Source of the DNA: an uncultured Eubacteriales bacterium
GTDB taxonomy: Bacteria > Bacillota > Clostridia > TANB77 > UBA1234
Assembly: GCA_949283575.1 (NCBI GenBank)
Contig: CASDSU010000028.1
Location: forward strand, 192,849 to 256,848
DNA length: 64,000 bases
Direction: 5' to 3'
Position 1 is the stretch's first letter. Every line of letters starts with the position of its first letter. A model generated the notes under the pieces. The model had not been told where the DNA came from. It ran no database searches and saw only the letters and a list, made by a program, of their open reading frames with translations. The translations under genes and the position numbers were made by a program. Of this stretch, positions 36,220-44,965 are shown one piece after another.

Positions 36220-36282
36220 AACTCCCAATGTTGTAAACGCTTCATTTGCTGAAATATTTACAATATTAAGAGTTTTAATTTT
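36220..36282 (-). terminator. Hairpin after the XRE regulator gene
   Basis: Long arms AAACTCTTAATATTGTAAA and TTTACAACATTGGGAGTTT enclose a small loop 10 nt after the gene's stop codon; a T-rich stretch follows. Confidence 0.7.
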
Positions 36283-36291
36283 ATACTTTTT

Positions 36292-36573
36292 CTATTTATA
36301 TTTTTTACCTGATTTATCAGCAACTTTGTTTAAACTTATGAAATTTGGAATTGTTGCAAATTCATCTGTATCAAAGAAATCTGTAAGTGATATATTTAAA
36401 GCAGCAGTTATTCTTTCAATATTTAATATTGAGACATTTCTATTACCGCATTCTATAGAAGCAACATAAGTTCTATCTAGTCCAGCTTTCAAAGCTAAAG
36501 CCTCTTGACTTAACTTTAACTCTTTTCTTAAGACTCTAATTCTATTACCTAATCTACTTCTGATATCTTCCAT
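36292..36573 (-). CDS. XRE-family transcriptional regulator
   Basis: This 93-residue protein has a helix-turn-helix of the Cro/C1 type: LGNRIRVLRKELKLSQEALALKAGLDRTYVASIECGNRNVSI. Small XRE proteins often control adjacent mobile or toxin genes. The closest neighbour is the foreign-looking PIN-like gene downstream, so it may control that. Confidence 0.88.
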   Translation of the reverse strand: MEDIRSRLGNRIRVLRKELKLSQEALALKAGLDRTYVASIECGNRNVSILNIERITAALNISLTDFFDTDEFATIPNFISLNKVADKSGKKYK

Positions 36574-36698
36574 TTTCCAGCCTCCTTAACTAATATAAGG
36601 ATATTGAAGGAAAAGTTAAAACTCAACGGACTATAAGTCACACAGCTAAAGTCTTCATTTGCTTTAATTTAGCGCTCTAAATTTTATTATAATAGATA

Positions 36699-36727
36699 TT
36701 GACAAAATCATTTTCCATCGTTATAAT
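36699..36727 (+). promoter_or_regulatory. Consensus promoter of tRNA-fMet
   Basis: TTGACA (36699-36704), a 17-nt spacer and TATAAT (36722-36727): a full consensus on both hexamers, as expected for a stable RNA gene. Confidence 0.9.
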
Positions 36728-36743
36728 AATTTGTGTTACACAT

Positions 36744-36819
36744 CGCGAGGTGGAGCAGTTGGCAGCTCGTCGGGCTCATAACCCGAAGGTCGCAGGTTCG
36801 AGTCCTGCCCTCGCAACCA
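36744..36819 (+). tRNA. Initiator tRNA-fMet (CAT)
   Basis: This is a 76-nt cloverleaf with encoded CCA. The first pair of the acceptor is C-A (unpaired), the anticodon stem has three G-C pairs (GGG/CCC) and the loop is CTCATAA: all marks of an initiator. Confidence 0.95.
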
Positions 36820-37351
36820 AAGAGTTTTAAAGCCTTACAGCCATAACGGTTGTAAGGTTTTATTGTTTCTCTAAATATATAAAAATCAGTCTTTAGTCGG
36901 TCTTTTTTGACTTACTAATGACTGATTTTCTTTACAAGGTAATAAACATTTATTTTAATATAGTTAAAAGGTGAGTGGACTTACAACCTCTATGGTTGTA
37001 TACTTTCAAAACTCTTTGGTTGCGGGAGCAGGACTCAAATCTGTAACCTTCTGGTAAAAATTTAGGTTCATTTTCTATTTTATCAATTTTATATGTTTTT
37101 TCTAATTTTGACTACCCTACTACTGAGAGTGGAGAAGTTCTATAAATTGTAAGTTGTTAGTTATTAAACCTTAATAAGTTGATATTTATTGATATTATTT
37201 AAAATAGTAGAAAAACAAAAGTATAATTAAAAAGTTTAAATATTTATGATTATTTGTTAAAATATATATAATGTAAAGTATAAAAATTAAGTTAATTATG
37301 TATCATTCAATCATTACACAATTTTTAATGATGTAAAAGGAGATATTCATT
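36820..37351. other. Intergenic region with inverted copy of the tRNA-fMet 3' region
   Basis: 36981-37054 is an imperfect inverted copy of 36782-36858 (T arm, 3' acceptor, CCA and the following AAAGAGTTTT...GGTTGTAAGG). Between the copies a hairpin has arms AAAATCAGTC and GACTGATTTT (36887-36934). From 37060 to 37351 I see only AT-rich sequence before the Shine-Dalgarno site of the next gene. Confidence 0.7.
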
Positions 37352-38281
37352 ATGCAAGAACAAATAAAAGTATCAAATAAAATTATAGCAATTGACACTA
37401 TAAAAGACATAGCAATTTATTTACAAGGAGTATGTCAAAAATATACTAATTTAATAGAAGAAGATAAGGCTAAAAATGAAAATGTTGATTACGCTGATAG
37501 ACAACCATTGTATGACGGAATCGTTCCTCATATGGAATACACAATAGAATTATCAAATGGCAAAAGGATGACAGAAAGAGAATATGATTGGTTTATTGAT
37601 ATGTTAAAAGATAATAGAAACATTAAATGTATTTCTTTCAGACTAAATATTTATTATACATCTGGCACATATTTAACTGATAATTGCATCACTAAATCAC
37701 TTTATATAAATATGGATTTTTATGATACAAGAGTGGATATTTCAATAGATGGCAAAGAGCTAAAAGATGAAGTTCAAAAAATTTATTCAGATATACGAGC
37801 TATTTTAGATAATTGTTCAATAAAATATAATAAAACAATAAAAAGAAGAAATCTAAGGATGCAAAGCTTTTATTTTAGTATAGGACTTATTTTTGCATAT
37901 ATTGCTTTAATATTGCTATTTGTTAATATCGATAAACTCCCATCACAACTAATTAACTTAATCCAAAATAAATATATTATTTCCGCTTTACATATGGCTA
38001 TTTCTATCATATTAGGAAATATCTTTGGAAGTTTATATATGAATAAATTGTATGAAAACATTTTACCCGAAAGAAGATATTCACATTATAGTGAATCATC
38101 CCACAAATCTGTATATGTAGATGATGTAAATGAATATACAGAAAAAAATGAAGTACAAATTGGAAAATTTTATAATAGCATTAAACGCAGGAATAAAATC
38201 GAATCAATTTATAAAGTTACAAAACTAATTTTATTATTACAATTAACTATATACGTTTTATATATTTTTATTATCAAATAG
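37352..38281 (+). CDS. Membrane protein of unknown function
   Basis: This 309-residue protein follows AAAAGGAG. The first 165 residues look cytoplasmic, with an SNGKRMTEREYDWFIDMLKDN segment. Two hydrophobic helices follow (about residues 172-192 and 207-228), then a charged loop with a tyrosine/serine-rich part, and a last helix at the C-terminus (about 285-305). I do not recognise it. The next 340 nt hold no gene. Confidence 0.65.
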   Translation: MQEQIKVSNKIIAIDTIKDIAIYLQGVCQKYTNLIEEDKAKNENVDYADRQPLYDGIVPHMEYTIELSNGKRMTEREYDWFIDMLKDNRNIKCISFRLNIYYTSGTYLTDNCITKSLYINMDFYDTRVDISIDGKELKDEVQKIYSDIRAILDNCSIKYNKTIKRRNLRMQSFYFSIGLIFAYIALILLFVNIDKLPSQLINLIQNKYIISALHMAISIILGNIFGSLYMNKLYENILPERRYSHYSESSHKSVYVDDVNEYTEKNEVQIGKFYNSIKRRNKIESIYKVTKLILLLQLTIYVLYIFIIK

Positions 38282-38620
38282 GAGATATACCTAGTAAAAT
38301 GAAAAGCATCGGAATGCAAAATGCCAATGTATAGCGTATTAGATGAATTTTGAAACAAACAACCATCACAGTATAAAATTAGCAAAAGATGTTATGTGCT
38401 TTTATAGAGATTACGATATATTATATACTATACATAGAGAGAAAATGAATTATGAATTATGAATTATGAATTATGAATTATGAGTTACAATTAAAAGTAT
38501 TATTGATAATGTAGAGCGAGGAAGTTTTGCTTTGACTAAAATAAATAAAGATTGTACTAACGATGATATAAGTGTAATTTCTATAAATCTTGATGTTTAA
38601 TATTTTTAGGAGGTAATTTT
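38282..38620. other. Gene-free region with a 7-bp tandem repeat
   Basis: 38445-38486 consists of five copies of ATGAATT and a sixth degenerate one (ATGAGTT). The rest is AT-rich and carries short coding-like remnants without a credible start. A GGAGG site at its end belongs to the next gene. Confidence 0.6.
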
Positions 38621-40312
38621 ATGAAAGTAATTATTGTAGGTGGCGTTGCTGGTGGTGCCACAGCTGCTGCAAGACTTAGACGTCTTGATGAAAGCGCTGA
38701 AATTATTATATTTGAACGAAGTGGTTTTGTTTCATATGCTAATTGTGGTTTACCTTATTATATTGGTGGAGAAATTAAAAATAAAGAAGAACTTACATTG
38801 CAAACTCCTGAAAGCTTTTGGGAAAGATTTAAAATTAATGTAAAAACTTATCATGAAGTTGTAAAAATAAAACCCAATGAAAAAATTGTTATAGTTACTG
38901 ATATAAAGACAGGTAAAACTTTCGAAGAAAGTTATGACAAACTAATTTTATCACCTGGTGCTAAACCCATAAAACCAAATTTTTCCGCTATAGACAGCGA
39001 TAAGGTGTTTACTCTTCGTACTGTAGAGGATACTCTGAAAATTCGTTCTTTTGCAGATGAGACTACTCCAGAAACTGCTGTAATTATCGGTGGTGGTTTT
39101 ATTGGTCTTGAAATGGCGGAAAATTTAAAAAATAGAGGTATTGACGTCACTATTATTCAAAAAAGTAATCAACTTCTTGGTACAGTAGATTGTGATATTG
39201 CTTCATTTATTCATTCAAAGTTGAGAAACGAAGGGATAAATATTCTTTTCGGAATTAATGTAACGGATATTCAAAATGAAGGTGATAAAGTTAAAATACT
39301 AGCAGATTGTTTAGAGCCGATTATTGCTGATATGGCGATAGTTGCGATTGGAGTTACACCAGAAAGCACTCTTGCAAAAGAAGCTAATCTTACGTTAGGA
39401 GTGAAAGGTGCAATTGTTGTTAATGACACAATGCAAACTTCTAATAAAGACATTTATGCTGTTGGCGATGCTGTAGAAATAAATCATTATGTCACAAACG
39501 AAAAAAGTGTCATTTCTCTTGCTGGTCCTGCTAATAAGCAAGGTCGAATCGCTGCAGATAACATTTGTGGAATTAACAGTCATTATACAGGTTCACAAGC
39601 ATCTTCAATTATCAAAATTTTTGATATGACGATTGCATCAACAGGAATTAACGAGTCACAAGCCAAAAATTTAAATATAAATTATGAGAAGGTTGTTCTT
39701 TCTCCACTTTCTCACGCTGGATATTATCCTGGCGCTACAGTTATGACTTTGAAAGTTATTTATGAAAAAGAGGCATTAAAAATACTTGGCGCTCAATGCG
39801 TTGGATACGAAGGTGTTGATAAAAGAATTGATGTAATTGCAACTGCAATTTTTGCTGGGCTAACCGCTGATAAATTAAAAGATTTAGATCTTGCATATGC
39901 CCCACCTTATTCTTCTGCAAAAGATCCTGTAAATATGGCTGGTTTCATTATTGACAATATTGAAAAAGGAATCGTTAAACAGTTTCATGTTGATGATATA
40001 CCATCACTTATTAATAGAAACGATATTACTTTATTAGATACAAGAACAACTTATGAATATGCAAGAGGACATATTGAAGGATTTGTTAATATCCCATTAG
40101 ATAATTTAAGAGAAAAAATTTCTGAAATTGATAATTCTAAACCTGTATATGTGATGTGCCAAAGTGGTCTTAGAAGCTACCTTGCAACGAGAATACTTGC
40201 CCAAAATGGATTTGAAACCTATAATTTTTCAGGAGGTTATCGATTATATAAAAGTATTTATGAAGATACATTAGTTGCCAAAAACACATTTCCATGCGGA
40301 ATTGAGAAATAA
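38621..40312 (+). CDS. CoA-disulfide reductase-like FAD enzyme with rhodanese domain
   Basis: This 563-residue flavoprotein has an N-terminal FAD motif VIIVGGVAGGATAAARLRR, the single redox cysteine C42 in NCGLPYYIGG, an NAD motif VIIGGGFIGLEMAENL and AVGDAVEI. A C-terminal rhodanese domain follows (from about 470) with the active site CQSGLR. This is the layout of CoADR-Rhd enzymes, which reduce CoA disulfide, CoA persulfide or polysulfide with NAD(P)H. It likely serves thiol redox balance or sulfur handling in an anaerobe. It is a single gene with its own terminator. Confidence 0.9.
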   Translation: MKVIIVGGVAGGATAAARLRRLDESAEIIIFERSGFVSYANCGLPYYIGGEIKNKEELTLQTPESFWERFKINVKTYHEVVKIKPNEKIVIVTDIKTGKTFEESYDKLILSPGAKPIKPNFSAIDSDKVFTLRTVEDTLKIRSFADETTPETAVIIGGGFIGLEMAENLKNRGIDVTIIQKSNQLLGTVDCDIASFIHSKLRNEGINILFGINVTDIQNEGDKVKILADCLEPIIADMAIVAIGVTPESTLAKEANLTLGVKGAIVVNDTMQTSNKDIYAVGDAVEINHYVTNEKSVISLAGPANKQGRIAADNICGINSHYTGSQASSIIKIFDMTIASTGINESQAKNLNINYEKVVLSPLSHAGYYPGATVMTLKVIYEKEALKILGAQCVGYEGVDKRIDVIATAIFAGLTADKLKDLDLAYAPPYSSAKDPVNMAGFIIDNIEKGIVKQFHVDDIPSLINRNDITLLDTRTTYEYARGHIEGFVNIPLDNLREKISEIDNSKPVYVMCQSGLRSYLATRILAQNGFETYNFSGGYRLYKSIYEDTLVAKNTFPCGIEK

Positions 40313-40374
40313 AACTTAGCCGATTTCGTTCATTTGACGGGCGTCTCCAAGTGGACGAAATCGGCTAAGTTTTC
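40313..40374. terminator. Bidirectional terminator between the CoADR-like gene and nrdG
   Basis: Arms AAACTTAGCCGATTTCGT and ACGAAATCGGCTAAGTTT with an inner hairpin lie between two convergent genes and are followed by TTTT on both sides. Confidence 0.85.
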
Positions 40375-40378
40375 AATT

Positions 40379-40883
40379 TTATATATTCAATTCTACTATC
40401 CTATGTTGCCTCAAGCATTCTTGCACTTGCAATAGTCTTTGATTATCTGATCCTCTAAATTTTATTTCTGGATTTTTCCTTTCTTCTACGAATCTTCCAT
40501 CTACTAAAACATCAATGTTTGTTAATGTCTTGTTTGTTATTTCATCATTACGAGCTTGAAGTTGTTCGAATGTGTATCCTGAATAGCACCAAACATCAAG
40601 TTCTGGTCTTTCTTTTTTTACATCCTCTATAAATTTATTTACTGTCGCAATGTTTTCCATGCAAAGTGGCTCTCCTCCACTTATTGTTATTCCATTTAAT
40701 ATTGAATTTTCTTTTATTCTTTTAATTAATTTTGCACTATCAAATTCTTCACCATAATCATAATTTTGCGCTATTTTATTGTGACATCCCGGACAATTGT
40801 GTGGACATCCGGCTTACGAATAATACTGCTCTCCAGCCTAATCCGTTTGATATACTCTCATCGTAAAAACCAGCCATCTTCAT
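40379..40883 (-). CDS. nrdG: Anaerobic RNR activating protein NrdG, read through a CGGA four-base codon
   Basis: Triplet reading from ATG 40881-40883 gives only MKMAGFYDESISNGLGWRAV and some more residues before a stop. A second frame from 40808 on holds the rest of NrdG. CGG at 40811-40809 is in frame after TTC GTA AGC. Reading CGGA as glycine gives FVSGCPHNCPGC: the radical SAM CxxxCxxC motif, with the conserved Gly just before it. The GGEP motif follows. The full product has 167 residues, a normal NrdG length. NrdG forms the glycyl radical on NrdD, whose intact gene lies 4 nt upstream. Without the shift the iron-sulfur motif would be lost and NrdD could not be activated. Confidence 0.85.
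40808..40811 (-). other. Candidate CGGA quadruplet codon (Gly) in nrdG
   Basis: The reading is GTA AGC CGGA TGT CCA CAC AAT TGT. The glycine immediately precedes the first cysteine of the iron-sulfur motif, where NrdG proteins have S-G-C. Confidence 0.7.
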
Positions 40884-40887
40884 AGGC

Positions 40888-43188
40888 TTAAGCCCCCTTT
40901 ATTGTGTTATCTTCAAATCCTATGTGATTTACTCTATCTTTTAATTCATCTAGCTTTGCATTATTCCATCTTGATGTTGTTCCTACTAAGTATCCTGTAA
41001 TTCTTTGAATTGTATCAATATTTGTACTTCCGCATTTTGGACATTTTACCAAGCTTGCTTCTGCATTTTCGAAACCACAATCCATACATCTTGATCTTGT
41101 GTGATTGATGCTTCCATATCCCATATTGTATTTATCCATCAAATCCACAACAGCTTTGATTGTCATTGGATTATGCGCCGCATTTCCGTCCAATTCTATA
41201 TAGAAAATGTGGCCAGCTCTACACAAATCGTGGTACGGAGCTTCTATCTTCGCCTTGTGCTCCGCTGTACATTTATACCATACTGGAACGTGATTGCTGT
41301 TTGTATAATATTTTCTGTCGTTTACGCCTGGAATAATTCCATATGTTTTCTTGTCCATCTTTGTGAATCTTCCTGACAAACCTTCAGCTGGCGTTGCTAA
41401 TACTGAAAAATTTAAATTGTATTTTTCAGCAAATTCAACTGTTAAATCTCTCATCTCTGTAATAATTTCTATTCCTAGCTTTTGAGCTTCATCTGATTCA
41501 CCATGATGTTTACCTGTAAGTGCTATCAAACATTCTGCAAGGCCTATAAATCCAATACTTAATGTTCCATGTTTTATAACATCTGCGATTGTATCTTCTG
41601 GTTTTAATTTTTCACTATCTTGCCACATTCCACCCATTAAAAGTGGAAATTGTTTAGCCACAGCTGTAGATTGGAATTTAAATCTATCATATAATTGATA
41701 AGCTGCAATTGTCATATATTCTTCTAGTTTATTCATGAATATTCTTTTTACAGCTTTCTTATATATTGGCGTCATCTTAGAATCACTACCGATTCCAAGC
41801 TCAAATTCTAAACCTACTTTTTCTTGTGCAGATAATGCTGATTCGATTGCTATTTTAGGTAAATTGATAGTTGTAAAAGAAAGATTTCCTCTACCTATTG
41901 TTGATTTTTCACCATGTCTATTTTCGAAAACCCTAGTTCTGCAGCCCATTGTTGCACATTCGTAATACCATCTTTTTGGATCTTCTTCTTTCCATTTTTC
42001 ATTTTGATTGAATGTTGCATCTAGATTTAAATAGTTAGGGAAAAATCTCTTTGCTGCAACTTCACATGAAAATTGATATAAATCATAATTCTTGTCTTCA
42101 GGTAAATAATTTATACCTCTTTTCTTTTTCCAAATTTGGATTGGAAATATTGCTGTTTCGCCATTTCCAACACCTTCATTTGTAGCTTGTAAAATCTCTC
42201 TTATTATACATCTTCCCTCTGGCGATGTATCTGTGCCATAGTTAATTGAACTAAATACAACTTGATTTCCACCTCTTGAATGAATTGTGTTCATGTTATG
42301 TATGAACGATTCCATTGATTGGTGAACTCTATCAACGGTTCTGTTAATAGCAATTTGAATACATTTTTCTTTTCCTTTTAAATTTTTAACATCTTTCTTT
42401 ATGTAGTCTTCAACTTGGTGATTTTCTAAACCTTTTATATCGAAATCAAAACAATCTTCTAATTTTTTTATTTCTTCTTTGAAAGTACTTTTTACGTATG
42501 GAGCCAAGAAATAATCAAATGCTGGAATTGCTTGTCCACCATGCATTTCATTTTGCACTATTTCAAGTGAAATGCAACTTAAAACACTTGCCGTTTCAAT
42601 TCTTTTTGCGGGTCTTGACGATCCATGACCAACTCTAAAACCTTCACTTAATATTTTATTTAAAGGATGTTGAATGCAAGTTAAACTTTTTGTTGGATAA
42701 TAATCTTTATCATGAACATGGATATATCCATCTCGCATTGCACCTCTAACTTCTGAAGATAACAAGAAATCATCAACAAATGGTTTTGTTGTTTCTGATG
42801 CAAATTTCATCATCATTCCTGCTGGTGTATCTGCATTCATGTTTGCATTTTCTCTTGTAATATCATTTGCTTTTGCACCAATAATGTCTAAAAAAATCTC
42901 TTTTGTTTTCGCCTTTCTAGCAACATCTCTATTATACCTATAAGTTATATAACTTTGAGCAACATCTTTTCTACTAGAACCCATTAATTTTTTCTCAACG
43001 CTATCTTGTATTTCATATACACTTACTTGTTTTTTATCTTCTAATTGCTTTTCAACACTTGATGCTATTTTATTAGCTAAATCTATATCAATCCCATCAG
43101 GAGTTTGAGCCATTGATTTGGTTATTGCGTTCACAATTCTTTCTTTATTAAAATCCATAACCCTTCCATCTCTTTTTATAACCTGCAT
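40888..43188 (-). CDS. nrdD: Anaerobic ribonucleoside-triphosphate reductase NrdD
   Basis: This 766-residue protein has an N-terminal ATP-cone (MQVIKRDGRVMDFNKERIV...), the catalytic barrel with CATMGCRTRVF and GRGNLSFTTINLPK, a zinc site (CMDCGF and CPKCGS), and the C-terminal glycyl radical loop RITGYLVG (Gly near residue 732). It makes deoxynucleotides without oxygen, so the host is an anaerobe. nrdG follows after 4 nt. I see no CGG in frame. Confidence 0.97.
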   Translation of the reverse strand: MQVIKRDGRVMDFNKERIVNAITKSMAQTPDGIDIDLANKIASSVEKQLEDKKQVSVYEIQDSVEKKLMGSSRKDVAQSYITYRYNRDVARKAKTKEIFLDIIGAKANDITRENANMNADTPAGMMMKFASETTKPFVDDFLLSSEVRGAMRDGYIHVHDKDYYPTKSLTCIQHPLNKILSEGFRVGHGSSRPAKRIETASVLSCISLEIVQNEMHGGQAIPAFDYFLAPYVKSTFKEEIKKLEDCFDFDIKGLENHQVEDYIKKDVKNLKGKEKCIQIAINRTVDRVHQSMESFIHNMNTIHSRGGNQVVFSSINYGTDTSPEGRCIIREILQATNEGVGNGETAIFPIQIWKKKRGINYLPEDKNYDLYQFSCEVAAKRFFPNYLNLDATFNQNEKWKEEDPKRWYYECATMGCRTRVFENRHGEKSTIGRGNLSFTTINLPKIAIESALSAQEKVGLEFELGIGSDSKMTPIYKKAVKRIFMNKLEEYMTIAAYQLYDRFKFQSTAVAKQFPLLMGGMWQDSEKLKPEDTIADVIKHGTLSIGFIGLAECLIALTGKHHGESDEAQKLGIEIITEMRDLTVEFAEKYNLNFSVLATPAEGLSGRFTKMDKKTYGIIPGVNDRKYYTNSNHVPVWYKCTAEHKAKIEAPYHDLCRAGHIFYIELDGNAAHNPMTIKAVVDLMDKYNMGYGSINHTRSRCMDCGFENAEASLVKCPKCGSTNIDTIQRITGYLVGTTSRWNNAKLDELKDRVNHIGFEDNTIKGA

Positions 43189-43437
43189 ACTGATACCTCC
43201 TTTTGTTTTATTAACACCATTTTACATTTTTCAAAAAAACAAAAATGTTACCTGTGCAACTTTTTTGTTTTTTTTACAAGTTAGAATTAAAAAAAGCTTG
43301 CTATTTGTCCATCGAAGCTGAATATTACAATTTTATTACAGAATGTTCTTGTCTATTTTCTATTAGAAAATAAGCATCCCATTTTCTTACTGTTGCTATG
43401 GCAACATTTTTGTGATATATTTAGTTTGGTGATTTAA

Positions 43438-44061
43438 ATGAAGAAATATTTTGACGTTGATAATTTTGTTGCAAAGCTTCAAAAAAACTGTCACTTAAGT
43501 GTAGTTAAAGAGTTTCAAGCTGATGAAATAATTACGACATTCTTACTTAGGCGAAATCAATTTTGCATACTTTTAGAAGGTGAAGCTCAATTAATGACTT
43601 ATGACAAAGAAGGTAATAGAAAAATTATTTATTTTTACAAAAAGAACGATACTTTTGGCGAAGCTTTATTTAAAATATATATGGACAGAGAATTCTTCGT
43701 AATAGCAAAGAAAAAGTGTAAGGTTTTGTTCTATCCTTATGATGTTATAGAACATTGTACTCGAAGTTGTTTGTATCATATTGAAATTCTAAGGGATTTA
43801 CCAAATCTTATCTTGCATAGCATCGCTGAGCAAAATTTTAGAATTCTTTTATTAAGCGCGAAAACTGTTCGCGATAAGCTACTTACTTATTTCAATAACC
43901 TATCTATTGAGAATAATAGTAAGACATTCGAATTACCTTTTTCTTTGACAGATTTATCGGATTATTTAATGATTGAAAGAACTGCCATGATGAGAGAACT
44001 AAAACGTTTAAATGATGAGAAAATAATAAAGAAGTCTAAAAATAGGATTACGTTATTATAA
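43438..44061 (+). CDS. Crp/Fnr-family transcriptional regulator
   Basis: This 207-residue protein has an N-terminal cupin-like effector domain (FCILLEGEAQLMTYDKEGNRKIIYFYKKNDTFGE) and a C-terminal winged helix with DLSDYLMIERTAMMRELKRLNDEKII. It is divergent from nrdD, with 249 nt between, so it may control nrdDG or respond to redox state. Cysteines at 19, 38, 83 and 104 or near lack the Fnr spacing for an iron-sulfur cluster. Confidence 0.82.
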   Translation: MKKYFDVDNFVAKLQKNCHLSVVKEFQADEIITTFLLRRNQFCILLEGEAQLMTYDKEGNRKIIYFYKKNDTFGEALFKIYMDREFFVIAKKKCKVLFYPYDVIEHCTRSCLYHIEILRDLPNLILHSIAEQNFRILLLSAKTVRDKLLTYFNNLSIENNSKTFELPFSLTDLSDYLMIERTAMMRELKRLNDEKIIKKSKNRITLL

Positions 44062-44138
44062 CAAATTGACATAATATACATTTTTTTAGTAAAATATAAG
44101 TATATCTAGTAAGTTTTTTTAAAGAGAGGGAGGGTTTT

Positions 44139-44396
44139 ATGCTCGCTTGGATCGTAAGTCTGGTCGCATCTGTGTTCAACTTCATTCCGGCAACCATTTG
44201 GATTATCGTTCTGGTTGTTGGTACGATTCTCTTTCGAATCGGTGGCGAAGGCTGGTTTGGTTTCCTCAAGATTGTCTTGATGCTTTTCGCGTTCTATGGC
44301 TTCTTGTGGGTTCTCGCCTACTTTCTGCCCACCTGGCTCGAAAATGTTGCTGTACTAGCTGTCGTCGGTCTTTTCTTGTGGCTGTGGCGCAATTAA
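44139..44396 (+). CDS. Small membrane protein, compositionally foreign
   Basis: This 85-residue ORF has a GAGGGAGGG site and three or four hydrophobic segments with little else. Its codon use (CTC, GTC, ATC, CTG) is far from that of its neighbours and near 50% GC. It has its own perfect terminator. It contains no in-frame CGG. Function unknown; it may be a moron-like gene from a phage or plasmid. Confidence 0.6.
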   Translation: MLAWIVSLVASVFNFIPATIWIIVLVVGTILFRIGGEGWFGFLKIVLMLFAFYGFLWVLAYFLPTWLENVAVLAVVGLFLWLWRN

Positions 44397-44428
44397 TCCT
44401 TGGAGGCTTTGTTGCCTCCTTTTTTGTG
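44396..44428 (+). terminator. Terminator of the small membrane protein gene
   Basis: A GGAGGC-TTTGTT-GCCTCC hairpin is followed by TTTTTT, directly after the stop codon. Confidence 0.92.
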
Positions 44429-44515
44429 CAATTTATACGAAATGGAAATTTTTTCTTGAAATTTGAATAGTTTTACGATAAAATAGTACACATAATTAAG
44501 AAAGGTGGGAATATA

Positions 44516-44914
44516 ATGTCAGTTTTTGATACTTTTTTCAAACTTAATACCACTGCAAAAAATGAAATGCAACAAAAAACTAAAGCAATGAATGTGCTTA
44601 TTAATTCAACACATAATAAGCTTTCAATTGCAGAAGCTGAAAGAATATACGATATTATAGCATCTAACGCAATGTCACTTTCTACAGATGCTGACAGAAT
44701 TAACGAAGGAATGAGAATTTTAACCGAAATGAAAGCAAATTGGCTTACAACAGAGGAAAAAGAAAATTTCATTGCTGGCGTTTGGCTATGTGAATGTGCT
44801 AAAGATTCAAAAAACAATAGTGGTATGACATACATTAATCCAGAAGAATTACAATACACAAAACAAGCAGTTTTAGGTACTGCTTTTAAACAAATTAACA
44901 ATATTAATTTTTAA
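44516..44914 (+). CDS. Hypothetical helical protein
   Basis: This 132-residue ORF follows AAAGGTGG. It is predicted to be mostly helical, with MSVFDTFFKLNTTAKNEM at the start and WLTTEEKENFIAGVWLCECAKDS later. It has no signal peptide and no known motif. Base composition matches the native genes. Confidence 0.6.
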   Translation: MSVFDTFFKLNTTAKNEMQQKTKAMNVLINSTHNKLSIAEAERIYDIIASNAMSLSTDADRINEGMRILTEMKANWLTTEEKENFIAGVWLCECAKDSKNNSGMTYINPEELQYTKQAVLGTAFKQINNINF

Positions 44915-44962
44915 AAAATAAAAAACGGAATTTTCGTTCAAACGTAACCGAAAATTCCGTTT
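44915..44962. terminator. Bidirectional terminator between 44516 gene and pdp
   Basis: Arms AAACGGAATTTTCG and CGAAAATTCCGTTT with flanking A and T runs lie between convergent genes. Confidence 0.88.
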
Positions 44963-44965
44963 TAT

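Noticed and set aside
38445-38486. Origin or iteron-like repeats
   Set aside because: Only a short AT-rich 7-mer run with no DnaA boxes or rep gene nearby.
43318-43321. Short ORFs opposite to nrdD, tuf, fusA and the giant proteins
   Set aside because: They lack Shine-Dalgarno sites and mirror the codon bias of the real genes on the other strand.
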